Position numbers and translations under genes: made by a program. Positions 12,768-25,406 of a stretch of 64,000 nt of DNA are shown here, one piece after another; the first letter of the stretch is position 1, and the number at the start of each line of letters is the position of its first letter. The notes below the pieces were generated by a model that saw nothing but the letters and a program-made list of their open reading frames with translations, was not told the origin of the DNA and ran no database searches. Origin of the DNA: Coffea arabica (lineage: Eukaryota; Streptophyta; Magnoliopsida; Gentianales; Rubiaceae); the NCBI RefSeq assembly GCF_036785885.1, contig NC_092323.1:6332501-6396500 (forward strand). Direction: 5' to 3'.

Positions 12768-12982
12768 GCCACTGGCCATTTGGTCCAGTGGTCATCACCA
12801 TTAAAGGTGATGCTGGAGGTCAGGGGTTCAATCCCTGCCTCCCACAAATTTGCCACAATTTGTGGCGGTCTTAATTGACCTTCATCGATGGAGTCTGTAC
12901 TCACATCGAACCCCTCCCCTTCCCCTTAGACTAGACTAGATTAGGTTATAGGACATCTATCGTTGCGACAAAAAAAAAAAAA
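12768..12982 (+). mobile_element. tRNA-derived SINE with intact pol III promoter and 14-bp target duplication
   Basis: A perfect 14-bp direct repeat, GACAGAAGGTTTTA, flanks the element at 12754-12767 and 12983-12996. Inside, an A box (TGGTCCAGTGG, 12781-12791) and a B box (GGTTCAATCCC, 12825-12835) are spaced as in a tRNA internal promoter. The element ends in an A-rich tail after TATCGTTGCGAC. No coding frame. The perfect duplication and intact promoter boxes suggest a fairly recent insertion. Its 3' end resembles those of the SINEs at 7059 and 62042 (minus strand). Confidence 0.92.
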
Positions 12983-13083
12983 GACAGAAGGTTTTAAGCT
13001 TCTGGTACCCATCTTATGCTTCGTTTTCATGAACAGCAACCCAATAGTTTGTACCCTGACCAGTCAAAAGCAGAACATAAATC

Positions 13084-13338
13084 CGTTTGTATTAGCTGTT
13101 TTTGGAGATGTTTTAAAAATTTTTTACTGTAGCAGAATTTTTAGATTATATTTTAGGATATTTTCAGAAAACATTTGGAATATTTAAGAGTATAAGAGTT
13201 TCTAGAATATATTTTGAGATATTTTTAAAAATTTTAAAAAATTGTAAATAAATTTTTAGATTACCTTTTAGAGTATTTTTTTAAAATTTTATTGTATTTC
13301 AAAAATTAATTTTTGAAAAACACTCCCATCCAAACAAA
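13084..13338. mobile_element. AT-rich MITE with GTTTGGAT-type ends (copy A)
   Basis: The left side reads CCGTTTGTATTAGCTGTTTTTGG and runs into repeated GATATTTTTAAAAATTTTA-like blocks. The right side reads AAAAACACTCCCATCCAAAC, the inverted counterpart. The same family occurs at 53910-54153. No coding frame or clear target duplication; edges are approximate. Confidence 0.55.
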
Positions 13339-13344
13339 AGTACG

Positions 13345-15889
13345 TTCCTAAACTACCCCTAATCATGACTCCTAAAGAATAAAAAATGATGAACTTTGAT
13401 CTGAACTTCAAAGAGACTCGATCACTGCCTTGAGATCTTCATCAGCTACGTACAAACGTGCAGTCACATCAACATGCAAAAGTAGGCAAGCGGTAATTTT
13501 CTGAAGGTAAAACTGTTCAAAGCAAGACTAATGATTAGGTACGTTACAGTACATATTTCCTCAGCTTGAAATGTAATACGAGTACATTTCAAGGCCCCGG
13601 GGATTGCAAAAAGCTATCCACTAATTCTACCTGTACCAAAAATGCATATCAGGTTTAAGAACCAGTCATAGAAGATATCGCAATATAAGATATTTGACAG
13701 TATGCAAGCCACCCTCCCTCTTCTTTTCGCTCAGCCAAACAACGCACAAGGAGACTGCGCACGCGTATTTCAGACGATAGATGCGGAAGATAGAAATATA
13801 GAACGGAGCAGCTATATCAAGGGCAGTAGTCAATAAATGATGAAGAATGAAATCCAGAGAGGAAAATGTACATCACATTACTTGCATAAACACTAACGTG
13901 CAAAAGAAACTGATGGGAGGCATGAAAGTGTTCTTTAGCACAGGAGTGAACACTGAAATTATGACAATAGAGTTGATTAATTAATGCACTAACAAAGAAA
14001 CTTTTAAGTAGGAAGAACCAATCATAATATTCCCTTTTACCTATTTGGAAGAGCCAATCTAGGTTCGATCACGAGAAAAGACAATTATTAATTTCTACCA
14101 TGATAGATCAGAAAATTTTAATTTTCAGAAACAATCTTTAGATTCAAAATTGGCTCTCAGTAGTGTTATTTTCTGTCCATAGGCTAGACAAAATTGTAGC
14201 TCTATTCTGTATATCAAACACCAATAAACACTTTTATCGCCAAATTGATCACTACAAAATTAGCCCTTTAACAATTAGCAAAGCCTAATTAACAAAAATT
14301 ACAATATGTAGAAGCACATATCGATGCACACCGTTAATATAGTAAGCTACATATGAGCTAAAGTTGTCAAATCAAAAAACTGGCGCAGCAGCCGAGGATA
14401 GGCAATTTTTAGAGGCTGCCAAACATACCCAAATCAATAAAAAAAAAAGATGAAAAAAATTAAAATCCATGGAAAGCTATGTACTCTTAGCATCTTTAAT
14501 GACTTCCACAAGCTTCAAGCTTGAATTTGAAACTATGGTGCAAAAAACAAATTAGTAACCCAAATTCTTGGTAAATCGTACAGAACTTGCTATTTTTTTT
14601 GTAACAGTTAGACTTTTACCAAGAAAAAAACACTAAAACTTCATACTTAAACTAAATAAATTTAGGGAAAAGTATTTAGAGTTACTTGATAGCTGGTGGC
14701 TGAAGAACAGAGAAAACCAGCTGTAAAGAGAAACACATGCAATAGAAAAAAAATGAGTAGCAAATGGGAGATTAAAACGATAAATATAGAGCATAAATAT
14801 TCATTTCAAAACCAATTGTGTGGATAAGTTAGGCAAAAAAAATTCATATTTAGCCAAAACTTGACCATAATTTTTTTAAAAAGAAAAAAGCAAAGGAAAA
14901 TTATGTTCTATAATCAAACAAAGAGAGGTTTACAGCATCAAAATTAGAAGCAAAACCTCATACATGCACCACACACCCGAGGAAAAAGAGATATTGATCG
15001 CCATGAATCTAAAGGGAAAAAGGCCTTGTAAAAATTAGAGATTTGGACATCAATGACAGAAGTGGTCTATCAATATCTAAATATGAAACAGAGAGTGACC
15101 ATGGAGTCGAATTCAAAAACAAGACAAGAAGGAAAAACGGAAAGAACCCAACTTTATTTGGAAAGGAGAAAATTAACCAGACTTGTCAAGAATAAACTTC
15201 AGAGTTAGGGATCATTATAGCTGCATTTACAGTAGATGATACTACTATGACTTCAGCTCTAAACAAATAGTGTATTTCGGGAACATACAAAACTCACACT
15301 TCATCGAGCCCTGAGGATATTCGTGTGCAGAAGCTAGAATCACGTAATGCTGGAACATTAAATGAAACAACACAACGAATCAAACATGTCTCGTTTTGAA
15401 ACATGAACTCTTACTCTCATATTACCCTGTCATCTCTTCATCCAATTAAAAATAAGTGGATTGAAAAGTAGACAGATAGAACTTAACTGTAGAAACTCAA
15501 TACTTAATACCCACCCTATTCAAGTATTGACTGCGAAGAATTTTTGTCATCCTCCCCCTCCATCACCAATTATGTTATTTTTGCACAGTTACTCATCAGC
15601 CGACCATGGTGACTAACACGATAGCTACACCTTGCCCTAACTTTGCCAAAATTGAGAACTCACCGGTTCAATTTTAATTCATAAAGATAGAAAATATCAA
15701 GCACAATTCGGTATCGACAGGGAAAAGGAAAAATATATCCAAATTGATTCAAAACGGCAAAGATTAACATCTGTTCACAGTAACCCAGCTCTGACTGCCT
15801 GCCTGAACTCCGATAATCCGTAAAGTAAAATAGACAAAATAAAAATGACAAATTCTTGTAAAAAATGAAAAGCAAACAGATTGGCTCTC
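13345..15889. other. No gene supported; downstream flank of the RNase H-like gene
   Basis: The interval is AT-rich with short frames only. Part of it may be 3'-untranslated sequence or introns of the minus-strand gene above, but I could not find splice pairs that preserve a known domain. Confidence 0.4.
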
Positions 15890-17800
15890 TCATTTTTCAC
15901 CTCTAGGGATCTTTTTCCCGCTCCTATCCTCTCTGAGGATCTTAAATGCTTGAATTGGTAAGTCAATGGGTTGTTGATATATGACCTCGAAGGGCAAGCG
16001 GCTAGGATACTTTTTGGGTTCGTTCTTTGCTTTTTTAGGCAGATCTTCGATAAGCTCTTTTGTCAAAGCGGTTGCTAATTGGTCTGCAGCCCGATTAGCT
16101 TCCCTCTGGACATGTTTGAATGAAAGGCGGCCCACAAAAGAACGCTGCAACCGTCTCACGCTGGCCAGCAATCGTTTAACTTCTGGTGGAGGCAGGGTTA
16201 GCTTGGCCCAGAATACTATCAATTGCCCATCTTGAATCTGACCTTACTACTACATCATCGTTGAGCCCTATTCTTCCCCCATGGTATAACCCACTCTTAA
16301 TTGCATCCATCTCGTGATATACAACGCTCACTCGCCATCTCGCAACCACGCCGGCTAGAACGAAATATCCTAAATTATCTCGAATAACGAACGCAGATCC
16401 ACCAATATTTCCTTTCACTGACGCATCGCAGTCTATAGCAAAAATACCGCTAGGAGCATCCCATGCAACCAATTCTTTGTTTTCTCCTTTTTCAACATTC
16501 TTTTTGCTTCCTTTTTCTCCTTGTTTCTCCCTTTTCCGAGAGATAATAGGGCCACTCTTTTCAATATCTGTTGATCTGCCCTTCTTCATAGACTAAAATC
16601 AAAATTTTTACAAAAATAAAATAAATATGTAATAAAATTTTAAATTAAAAAAAAAGTTCTAATTAAAGAAATTATCATAAATACACGTACCGGAAAAGAA
16701 CACATGAAGACGTGATTAAAGAACTGGTGCAATGTAAGATCTCGAAAGTAACATTTGCACCAGTTACAAAACCACACACTATCAATGCCTTTCTTCCGTC
16801 TTAGTTTCTTCACAAGACAGCATTAGTAGTATTAGCAAGAAAGTAAATGATATGAAAACAAACCAGCTGTTGTTGTGGTACAGTTAGTTAAGAACACAAA
16901 TCAAAACAGTGTAAATCTCTAGGAAAATAACAAGAAACAGAAAAAGCATTATAATTAATAACCTTTGAACTAAAAAATGAATAAATTGTGAGGTAATAGA
17001 TCACAAAACAACAGTCAGAAAGGTGTCTTTTTCTTTTAATGAATGAAAATCATCCACTGCTGTCTATCAGAAGGTAACAGCTTAAAATTAACACAAATAC
17101 CAACAAGAAACGGTGGAGTGAAAGTACTAGATATATAATCAGAAGGTGACGGTAGATCTTCAGATGAAACTTATCCAAAACATGCTAATGTGACAAAAAT
17201 CCATTATCAAACTTGTTACAATCAGAGAGTTACAAGCCACTTTAGAAAGCCTCAAGAGGAACTACGGTTAGTATTCCGATTCTTTTCTTTTAAGTTTTTC
17301 CAGACGTCTTTTATACGACTGTGTTACAGTGTAACCCAGTTCTACACATATATGATACCAAAAAAAAAAGTCTCCTTTAAAACGACATGGGAGACACACT
17401 TTTTATTGATACAGTATGAGGCCAACTCGAAACTTAAGTGATCACTAAATTAAATACCATATGAGAAAGAGAGTTATGATTTACCTTTTTCTTGTTGTGT
17501 GACAAATTCTCAGATGTATGTGACATGACTTGATCAAATCCATATCTATGCGGATGTTTTCCTTTCTTTACTACTTTTCCGTGCGACTAGATTTCACAAT
17601 TAACAAATATTAGAGTGTCTAAAATTAAAATTGAAATAAGTTAAAAACATGATCGAAAAGAAAAGGTAACAAGAAATTAACTAAAAAGAAAAATAACTAA
17701 CACTTACTATCTCAGAGCACAAGTCATTAACTCGCTCTAGTGACTCGTCTGTACTGATCCGTGACAGTTTCCTGCAGCAGTCATCGTTCTTCTTTGCCAT
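15890..17800 (-). CDS. Zinc-finger-like / RNase H-like protein gene, frameshifted in last exon
   Basis: I assembled four coding exons, all joined in phase 0: 17708-17800 (31 codons), 17485-17586 (34), 16691-16807 (39) and 16592 downward. Exon 3 encodes CNWC...H-x4-H (C-x2-C-x9-H-x4-H), an atypical C2H2-like motif. Exon 4 starts with a basic linker (KREKQGEKGSKK) and then an RNase H-like (RVT_3) fold. It shows Asp near residue 160 (IDCDAS), Glu near 198 (YHEMDAI) and Asp near 223 (RSDSRWAI). The frame stops at 16176 after ANPASTRS. One base away the next frame continues the same domain (PPEVKRLLASVRRL, then REANRAADQLA with the fourth catalytic Asp) to a stop at 15890. So either a one-base indel at about 16185-16197 broke the gene, or the assembly has an error. 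A leader exon is likely at 18611 and up, with an acceptor directly before the ATG. The function is unknown; related plant proteins are annotated as RNase H-like. Confidence 0.62.
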
Positions 17801-18185
17801 CTACAGTAAATTAAACACATTAAAACTTTCAGTACATAAACAAAATGATGGCACATATTTATAGACAGCTTTCACAAAACAATCGGGACTTTTTCAAGCA
17901 TGGACGTCTCCGTATTCATAAACTCAAGAATAGTAGAAAAATAATGTAATGACCTTCCTCTACCTTCCCGTTCCGAGTCCAGTTACAGGTCCTTAGTAAA
18001 ACTGAAGACTCACTGATAGGTTAGGGAAAGAAAATCAATACTTGAAAAAATAAAATCCCGAAGACAGCCCAATCCGCATCTTAATAGGCAGAAACAATAA
18101 GATATCTTGTAGAAGCTTACGGGTTAGCAGTTTTGCCTCATACATGGCAGGGGTATTTTCTTTCTAGTGAGACTTCCAGGAGAGA

Positions 18186-18566
18186 AAAGAATGGAGAACA
18201 ATTTGAAGAAATGACCTTAAATCTTGATACGGCCCCTGATGGCATGGGGCTTCAAATTCTCAATGCCGTCGAAGAACAGGTGAAGCGGGACCTAGCCCTC
18301 GGCGCTTGAGAGAACTCGGTCGGGAAGCCTTCTTTGCTAACATGCGTGCTCCAACATGGTCTCAAGCCTTTAATTTAAGGCGAAGAAGAATCATCGAACT
18401 AGCTGAGAGGAAAAAAAGAGACTTATTGGAAACGGCGATCCCAACATATGACAGACCGGGGCAGCAGCGGGATCTCAGTCCGCCAATGATGAGTAAAGAT
18501 GGGAAAGACACAATCACATACATAGGGATCGCTCTAAGATATCAGAAGAATGAAACCACAAATTAA
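18186..18566 (+). other. Coding-like GC-richer island of unknown origin
   Basis: Within an AT-rich interval (the presumed leader intron of the minus-strand gene), this stretch is GC-richer. It reads as two consecutive plus-strand frames: MTLNLDTAPDGMGLQILNAV up to a stop near 18308, then an 86-aa frame rich in Arg and Glu (NLRRRRIIELAERKKRD). A single frame change near 18300 would join them. I do not recognise the product. It may be a transposon or gene fragment; there is no start context or splice evidence. Confidence 0.35.
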
Positions 18567-19954
18567 CCTGACTAACAGGAAAAAAAAAAAGAAAAGGAAA
18601 TGAGACTTACGGGGGTTGACGTTTGGAGATTTCTTCTGGAATTTGCTGAGGCTTGGGATTTAGCCTAAACTGATGAAAGCTTCAAAGTTTGTCCTCCAAG
18701 CAAAATGGCGAGGGGAGGACGTTTTAAGCAAGCTAGAGTCGAGAAAAAGACAAGCTGGAGAGGTTTTGTGTGAGAGGATTCAGGATCTTGTGGGACCCGT
18801 AGGGGGAAGGTGGTGCAGCAGCAGCAGCTTTGCGTTGCATTTGCAGGGGTCACACTTCACGCGCTCCCGTTACGTTTTTATGTTCCCCCTCAGTATTGAG
18901 AGATGAAAATTTCAATAAAGAATGAAAAGAAAATATACATAGAAGGCACTCCTGATACCAAATTAACAGTCCCTCTGATTGAACTACTTCTATCTTCCAC
19001 CATATTTCCCTTTTCTGAAATTACAGTAATCTCCCTTTTTTTATATATAAAAAAAAAAACATCTTCAATGAGACATAGCGTGGTATTTTAATTGTCTAAT
19101 TAAAACGGCCCGGCCATAAGACATATTTGTGATGGTAATACACGGATTAATGAATACTAATTTTGATGAAGATTTGGCAATAGTAGTGTGAGGGCTCTTA
19201 AGCATTTTATGAATTCGACATTTAACCTATAAATAAGGGATGAGCATTGATGTGAAACAAACAAATTGATTTGTTACGTTAGCAGAAACTTGTTCCAATG
19301 TTCTTTAGTTTAAGTTAAATTTTCGTGCACGTTCCAATTAACATCAGAAATAAATTGAGCACAAAAAATTTATAAATTTTCATCATAAGCCGTGTATTAT
19401 GTAAATTGCATTTCTCAAATGTCACTTTTATTCCAAGTGAAACTTTGATTTATAGCTCATTCGCTAAATGAGTAAATTATTTAATGTTTTCAAGAGTTTT
19501 TTTTTTCCCCTTAATTTGGCATTTGGGAGGGAATTTAACCTTCAAAAATACTTTGTCATAGTACATATTCGTTTGTTTTTTTTGGAGCTATTATTATTTG
19601 CAGCTTAACTTGGTATAACATTATACTAGAAGTTTCGCCTCGTGCCAATATAACTAACGAGATGGAAAGATAGCCCATTGGCGCCATTCAACATCTCATC
19701 CTGTGTTGCAGTCACGGACTCGGGCGCCTGTCCTCGTCAGTATGCGGGTGCCCGTTATCTGTTGCTGTGATAATCTTTATAGGCCTGTCAAGATCGTTGC
19801 AAATGTTCAAACCGTGCTGTAATCCAATCAGACCGTGTCCCGACTTCGCTTTTTTTTTTTTTTTTTTTTTTTTTGGGGACTTCGCTCTCTCTTCAAAATT
19901 TTCTGAAGTGCGAAATTTGGCCATAAGTGCTGCCAGATGGAAAGAGAGTAATTG

Positions 19955-20152
19955 ATTTCATACTACCAATAAATTTTATATACACTAACTGTATATATAT
20001 TATTATCATTGGATTAATGATATATGTGTAAAAGTTTAATTTTAAATTCAAATTTTATATAATTATTATTTATTCAATGCTGATAGTGTACCGTGTATAC
20101 ACTGTCGACGTAGTAAAGATTTACTCCATTATGATAGTATGAAATACATTTA
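19955..20152. mobile_element. Small MITE with TTTCATACTA ends
   Basis: The left end TTTCATACTACCA and the complement of the right end TTTCATACTATCA match at 12 of 13 bases. The interior carries TACACTAACTGTATA and GTGTATACACTG, is AT-rich and has no coding frame. No target duplication is certain. Confidence 0.5.
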
Positions 20153-22009
20153 TCAATTCCTCTCTTTTATGTTCTTTTTCACTCCATGTTCTCCACGCGC
20201 CTTCTCAAGGTTCCAGCTAGGAGAGAGTATCATAAGGGGATTCGTATCTATTCCGTCTGCGGCTGCATGGCTGCGAAACATACCGAGAAAGAGATGAACA
20301 ATTACAGGAATTTGGAAAAGCCAAATTTTGAAGGTTTGAGCTCTGTCTTCTAGTCATTCTAGCACATCGCAGTTAGCAGTTATATTTTGTAACTCAGACC
20401 AGGCACTCCACTCGATCAGGGATCAGGGTTAATGGTTCGACTGGAGTTGAACCCATTTAAAAAATGAATAACATCATCGTGATGTTATAAATATATTTAA
20501 TTTTAAAAGTTAATACAATATGTAAATTTTCTAAACATATATTAATATCAGGAAAGGCGTGTTCATGTGTTTTTAATGTTTCTAAAATATTTTACAAAAA
20601 AAAAAATAAAGTAATAGAATCAAGTCAATTTATCAAAGAACTCTATAAAAAGGAGGTTGTAAATGTAATTTAGAAATGTTTATGGGTGAATTTATAATTT
20701 CTTGAAACAATGAAGAGCTAAAATATGAATACAAAAAAGTGTTAGGACATTAATAGCAAAGTAAACAAGTGAAACCTAATCCCTTTGTCATCCATCCTTA
20801 TTAACCGCAGTCATATTGTTTCTTTCTTATTAATTTTCTTTATTAAACTACATCAGAGATTAAACACGCACCACATCTTACCAAACTTCCATCATAGATG
20901 ACTCTCAAAAGGGAAAAAAAAAACTTCAATCAGAGATGAAACACATATACAGTCACGCTCATTGATATCCATACCTACACACACAATTTTTTCCGAAACA
21001 CACACACAAATACACAATATTCCTCTCATATTGTCTTCTTTATTGTCTTTCTTTTTTCTCATATTAGAGATCAAAGCTTTTAAGAATCTAGCAATTATGA
21101 ATATATAAGGGTAGCTTGAGAGTTGAGATAGAGTCGGGCTTAAAATATGGAAGTTGACAATTCATAGGGGCGGGCAAGGAAGCAAGCAATGGAATCAGGT
21201 GAAAAAACAAAGATTAGAAAAATCGGTTTTGTTTGTTCATAGCAGTTCCTGGTTGAACCGGGGTTTTGACCGGTCTTGATTGAATCAAAACAACATCCAA
21301 CTTTTAGTACTAACTTGGATCAGTAGTCTTGTTGGTTCTCGATTCAATGGTTGAATCAATCGATCCGATCTGGATTTAGTAACATAGGTTAGCAGTAATT
21401 AGGAATAGCAATAGGTTGAGTACTTCCTTCCCTTGATGGTGAATCTTGATTGACTCGTAATCCCTCCCATATGCTTTAGTTTTTTTTTTTTCCGAAACGA
21501 TATTTGATTATATTACTTCCAAAACATGTACAAGTGCGAGCAAAGGCTCGAGATAACTTTACAATCAGTGTGTTTAACACTGAGGAAACAAAAGTTCCTC
21601 ATCGATTGTGATGCCTAAGGCATATAGACTAATCCTAGAACTTAGATGATTGTTACCACTATTAACTAGACAAAAGGAGCACATATGAAACAGCCCTTTC
21701 AATTGTACAATATCCCTCCCATATGCTTTAGTTACTTATTTAAATCTTTTATCAAACTCTATTAGATAATGCTACGGTTTTAATTTGTTGGTTGGGTCGA
21801 CTGTATTTCATTAATCTATCATATTAATAGTTCAAGTCCCATAATTTGATTAGTGCACACCATGTGATATAAGGCGAAGAAATTAACTTGGAATTGCATG
21901 CAAGTATGACTAAAATGAGATCCAATATTAGGTTGCACAATTTACCCGTGCAACCCTAAAAGGAAAAAAAAAAATCAATTGTTCCACTCTTGTAATTTTC
22001 TTAGGTTTA

Positions 22010-23335
22010 AATATAGTAAACCCCTTAACTTTACGTTTAGTTGCACTTTACCCCCTCAACTCAATAAATGGGTATTTTGCTTGTCCACTTTATATTCCAG
22101 GACAAAAATGCCTCTTCTATATTAATTAATATTTTATTTCTTTTTTTTCCTTTTTTTGCCTTTTCCTACTTGTTCCTTTTCTTGATATTTTCAATTTTTT
22201 AATCATTCTCTCATATAATCAAATACTTTCTTCTTTTTGCTATTCTTATCTAGATATTAAATTTAATCATTTTAAAATATTTTTTATTTATTTCCATCTT
22301 TTCTACATTTTGTTATTAGAAGAATAATGTATGTTATAACAAAGTATATATTATCCATGAACATAGATTATTTAATACTGGTGAGAATGGCATACCTTAT
22401 GTGTGTGCAAATTTAAAAAGGATTTATTTAAAAATCTATTAAAATTTTTAGTAGTTGTTGGTTTTTGGATTAGAAATATGGATGGAAAAATCATGTTTTT
22501 TTTTTCATTTTTTTGGATAGAAAATTGTTGATAGTTATTGCCTCATTAGAAGTTTTGTTAGGCTAGGGAGGGAGGGGGTTATGGGTATACGCTTGTGTGT
22601 GTCTATTATATTGGTAGTTATATAGGGACGAGAAGTTTAATAGATAAGATGTGAGTTGATAATAGTTAATATTGGAAGAGTGTATTTGACAAAATAAATA
22701 ATGACATTTTTTTATACCAAATCTTGTTCAAACTTTATATACAGAAAGATATTACTTAAACCAATATATCTAGAGTTTAGAATAAAATAATTTTTAATAA
22801 CAACAGTAACAAATTGGGATTGTAATAACATAATGGTCAATCAACTATAAATAAAAAGTAAATAACAATATTAATTACTTTATTTTTTGGAATACACTTT
22901 TAAATATTAAGCAATTTAAAGTTCTAATTTGCTATCTTTTTAAATAGTCAAACTGCTAGTAACATACACTTTTTTATTATAATAGGCATATATCAATATT
23001 TTACCTATACAATGTGTTTTGAATTTTCTAATAAATACATAAATAAAATAAAAATAAAATTATAAGTAAAAGATAATTATAATATTATAATAAGCATACA
23101 AATTGGTAATACTAATAGAAAATTAAAACAAAAGAGCGAGATGACATAAGTAAAAAAAGGAAGGCATCACAAATAAAGAATATGGTGGAAAAGAAAAATC
23201 AAGAGATTTAATATAGAAAAAATAAATAAAATAAAAAAGCAAAGGCAATTTTATCTTAAGATATGTATGCCTATCTAATGAGTTGAGAGGGCAAAGTCCA
23301 TTTAGTGTATATAATAAATCCATTTAGTGTATGTA
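22010..23335. mobile_element. Possible long foldback element (weak)
   Basis: The left side carries CACTTTACCCCCTCAACTCA. The complement of the right side near 23278-23305 carries GACTTTGCCCTCTCAACTCA. T-rich arms with GCC(T)TT motifs follow on both sides. The similarity is spread over about 200 bp and is imperfect. No target duplication was identified, so the boundaries are rough. Confidence 0.35.
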
Positions 23336-23892
23336 ATAATTTTTTTTAACCATTATCTATATCTATAAAAATTTGAGAAAGGGTTTGTAGCATGGTTAAA
23401 TGCAAATGCTTCGAACTCCTCACTCTTTTTTATATAGAATTTTGAATATTTTTAACTATTATATATCCTTCCCCACCATTTGAATTTAAAATGTAAGAAG
23501 ATATTCCACTTATATAGGAATTTGGTTTGAAAACTATTAATATGTGGGTAAATAAAGAGGAAACATTACCACACCTATTAAAAGTAAAAAAGTAAAAAAA
23601 ATATTTTACCCTTTAATTTAGTAATTTTAACTAAAATGGCAAATTATATAGAAAACAAAAAGGAAGTAATATTCATTAGTCATATATTTAAAAATTCAAG
23701 AATGGTACTATTCATGAAGTTTAAATTATGAAATCACTAAATAAAAAATGAATTCCTATTGGCCTTTCAACATGGAAAAAATATAGAACATTTGACCCTA
23801 AACTACATCTACGTAATTTGTATATATCTGATCCAAATTTGACTCTTATTCATTATTTTATTTATTATTTTTGTTTTCTTCATATGTAAATA

Positions 23893-24554
23893 TGATGTGT
23901 GCACGGACCTTGGCCCACCAATGACCCAGTTCAAGTACCATTGGGCCCAGTCACATGTGCACGGGCTAAGCAATTCAAGGAACGTTCAAGACCAACATGG
24001 AGTTCACTAAGATATTGAGGGTTTGGAGAGAGACAATCGAGTCGTTTACACCATGATCCAAGTCCACGAAGAGTCAAGCGGGCCACCAAGCGAATAAGGC
24101 CTTAGGCCCCATCAATTAGTTAGCAATTAGTTAATGATTAAGTAAGAGCATGGGCCGGCCCATCTTGTTCCAAAAACATGGGCCGACTTTTTCCTTTTCC
24201 TAGCCTTTAGGGTTTTAGTCACTTTAGCCTATAAATAGGCTTGCTTTGTAAGGTTTAAGGGAGACGTTTTATCAATAAAGTTTTGCATATTTTCGATTCT
24301 TCTTGAGAGAGAGATTCGACCCCTTTACTTGCTTTGGCAAGGGTTTTGAGCAGTCTTGCGTCCTGTCCTAGATTGTTCTACCGACCTATTCCCCTGGAGT
24401 ATTCACCTTCATCGGAGTGTCGTCTACCGTCTTGAATCAAATCGTGTCGTCCGTTTGGTTTTAGACCCCGCAACTCCAAGCGTTGGACATCCTCGCTAGA
24501 TCCTTGGGCAAACGTGCTACGTGTCTCGAAACGTGTTGATCGAGGAACGTATCA
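23893..24554 (+). repeat. 5' LTR
   Basis: It is 662 bp with TGAT...ATCA ends. It contains a TATA box (TATAAATA, about 24231-24238) and AATAAA (about 24274), suited to U3 promoter and polyadenylation roles. It is practically identical to the 3' LTR. Confidence 0.95.
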
Positions 24555-24556
24555 GT

Positions 24557-24568
24557 TGGCTTCAGAGC
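24557..24568 (+). promoter_or_regulatory. Primer-binding site (initiator tRNA-Met type, diverged)
   Basis: TGGCTTCAGAGC begins two bases after the 5' LTR. It matches the usual initiator-Met complement TGGTATCAGAGC at 10 of 12 positions, which fits minus-strand priming. Confidence 0.7.
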
Positions 24569-24660
24569 TTTGGTAGAGGTATCTTTCGTTATATCCATAT
24601 TTTTCGTAGTTGTGTCGTAGAATTATTAGTACTTTCCGCTGCCTTGTTAAAAAAAAAAAA

Positions 24661-24745
24661 AAATCACTGTTCACCGACTGTTCATCGTTACTGTTCACCC
24701 CGACACTGTTCATCGTTACTGTTCACCGATACTGTTCATCCGAAT
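24661..24745 (+). repeat. CTGTTCACCG / CTGTTCATCG short tandem array in retroelement leader
   Basis: About six imperfect repeats of CTGTTCAYCG, partly separated by TTA, lie 100 bp inside the element. There is no coding role I can see; it is the first of three repeat arrays in the untranslated leader. Confidence 0.75.
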
Positions 24746-25169
24746 ACAAATCTGTCCAGCCTTGTTGTTTGTGTTATCCAACTTGTTTACTTGGTTTTCA
24801 AATCTGGATTTTGGCAAAACTTGTTGGAATTTTGTGAATCTTGAAGAGAACTTACAATAATCTTGAGCTTCTTGAATTCTTGACCACAATCTTGAAATTT
24901 CTGAAGTTCCTGACAACTTCCTTGAAAGTTCTTGAAAGATCTTGGAGTTTTTGGTAGTTATTATTTGTGGACTTCCTTGTTTTGTGTCGTGGTTGATAGT
25001 TGTAGTCAAGAAAAAAAAAACAGAAAACAAAAACGAAAAGAAAAAGAAAGAAAAGAGGAATCGGTTGGCAAGAAAAAAAAAAGGAAAGGAAAGAAAGTGG
25101 CAATCGAATTGTTTTGAATAGGGAACCAAATCTGATTTGTGTAATCTTTCTTGGGGTAGAATTTGGAAG

Positions 25170-25287
25170 TTACCAAAAGTTGTTTCAAGAAGATTACCAA
25201 AGGTTGTTTCAAGAAGGTTACCAAAAGTTGTTTCAAGAAGATTACCAAAAGTTGTTTCAAGAAGGTTACCAAAAGTTGTTCAAGAGG
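25170..25287 (+). repeat. 24-bp minisatellite, five units
   Basis: Units begin TTACCAAAAGTTGTTTCAAG and run 24 bp (25170-25193, 25194-25217, 25218-25241, 25242-25265, then a shorter last unit). Because 24 is a multiple of three, every frame gives an 8-residue repeat, which is why open frames appear here. I do not treat them as genes. Confidence 0.9.
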
Positions 25288-25406
25288 AAAAGGATTTTCA
25301 AAGGGTTTCCAAAAACTAACTTGTTTCCAAAATCAATTAGGAAACTAAGTAAAGCACTTGGATAACTCTTTGTACTCACTTGGACACTCTCTCTCCTACC
25401 TTTTTA

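Larger units (their letters stand above)
18720..23887. other. Repeat-rich intergenic DNA, no gene
   Basis: There are no recognisable coding frames. It includes a 17-bp-plus T tract at about 19851-19875, a probable MITE at 19955-20152, transposon-like GGTTGAACCGG/ACCGGTC sequence at 21190-21390, and a weak long foldback at about 22010-23330. The rest is AT-rich. Confidence 0.5.

Noticed and set aside
12781..12835. Apparent tRNA gene (A and B boxes)
   Set aside because: No cloverleaf with matching acceptor stem. The boxes belong to a SINE that has an A-tail and flanking direct repeats.
24716..25365. Several overlapping frames on both strands in the LTR leader
   Set aside because: They arise from tandem repeats whose unit is a multiple of three, not from genes.
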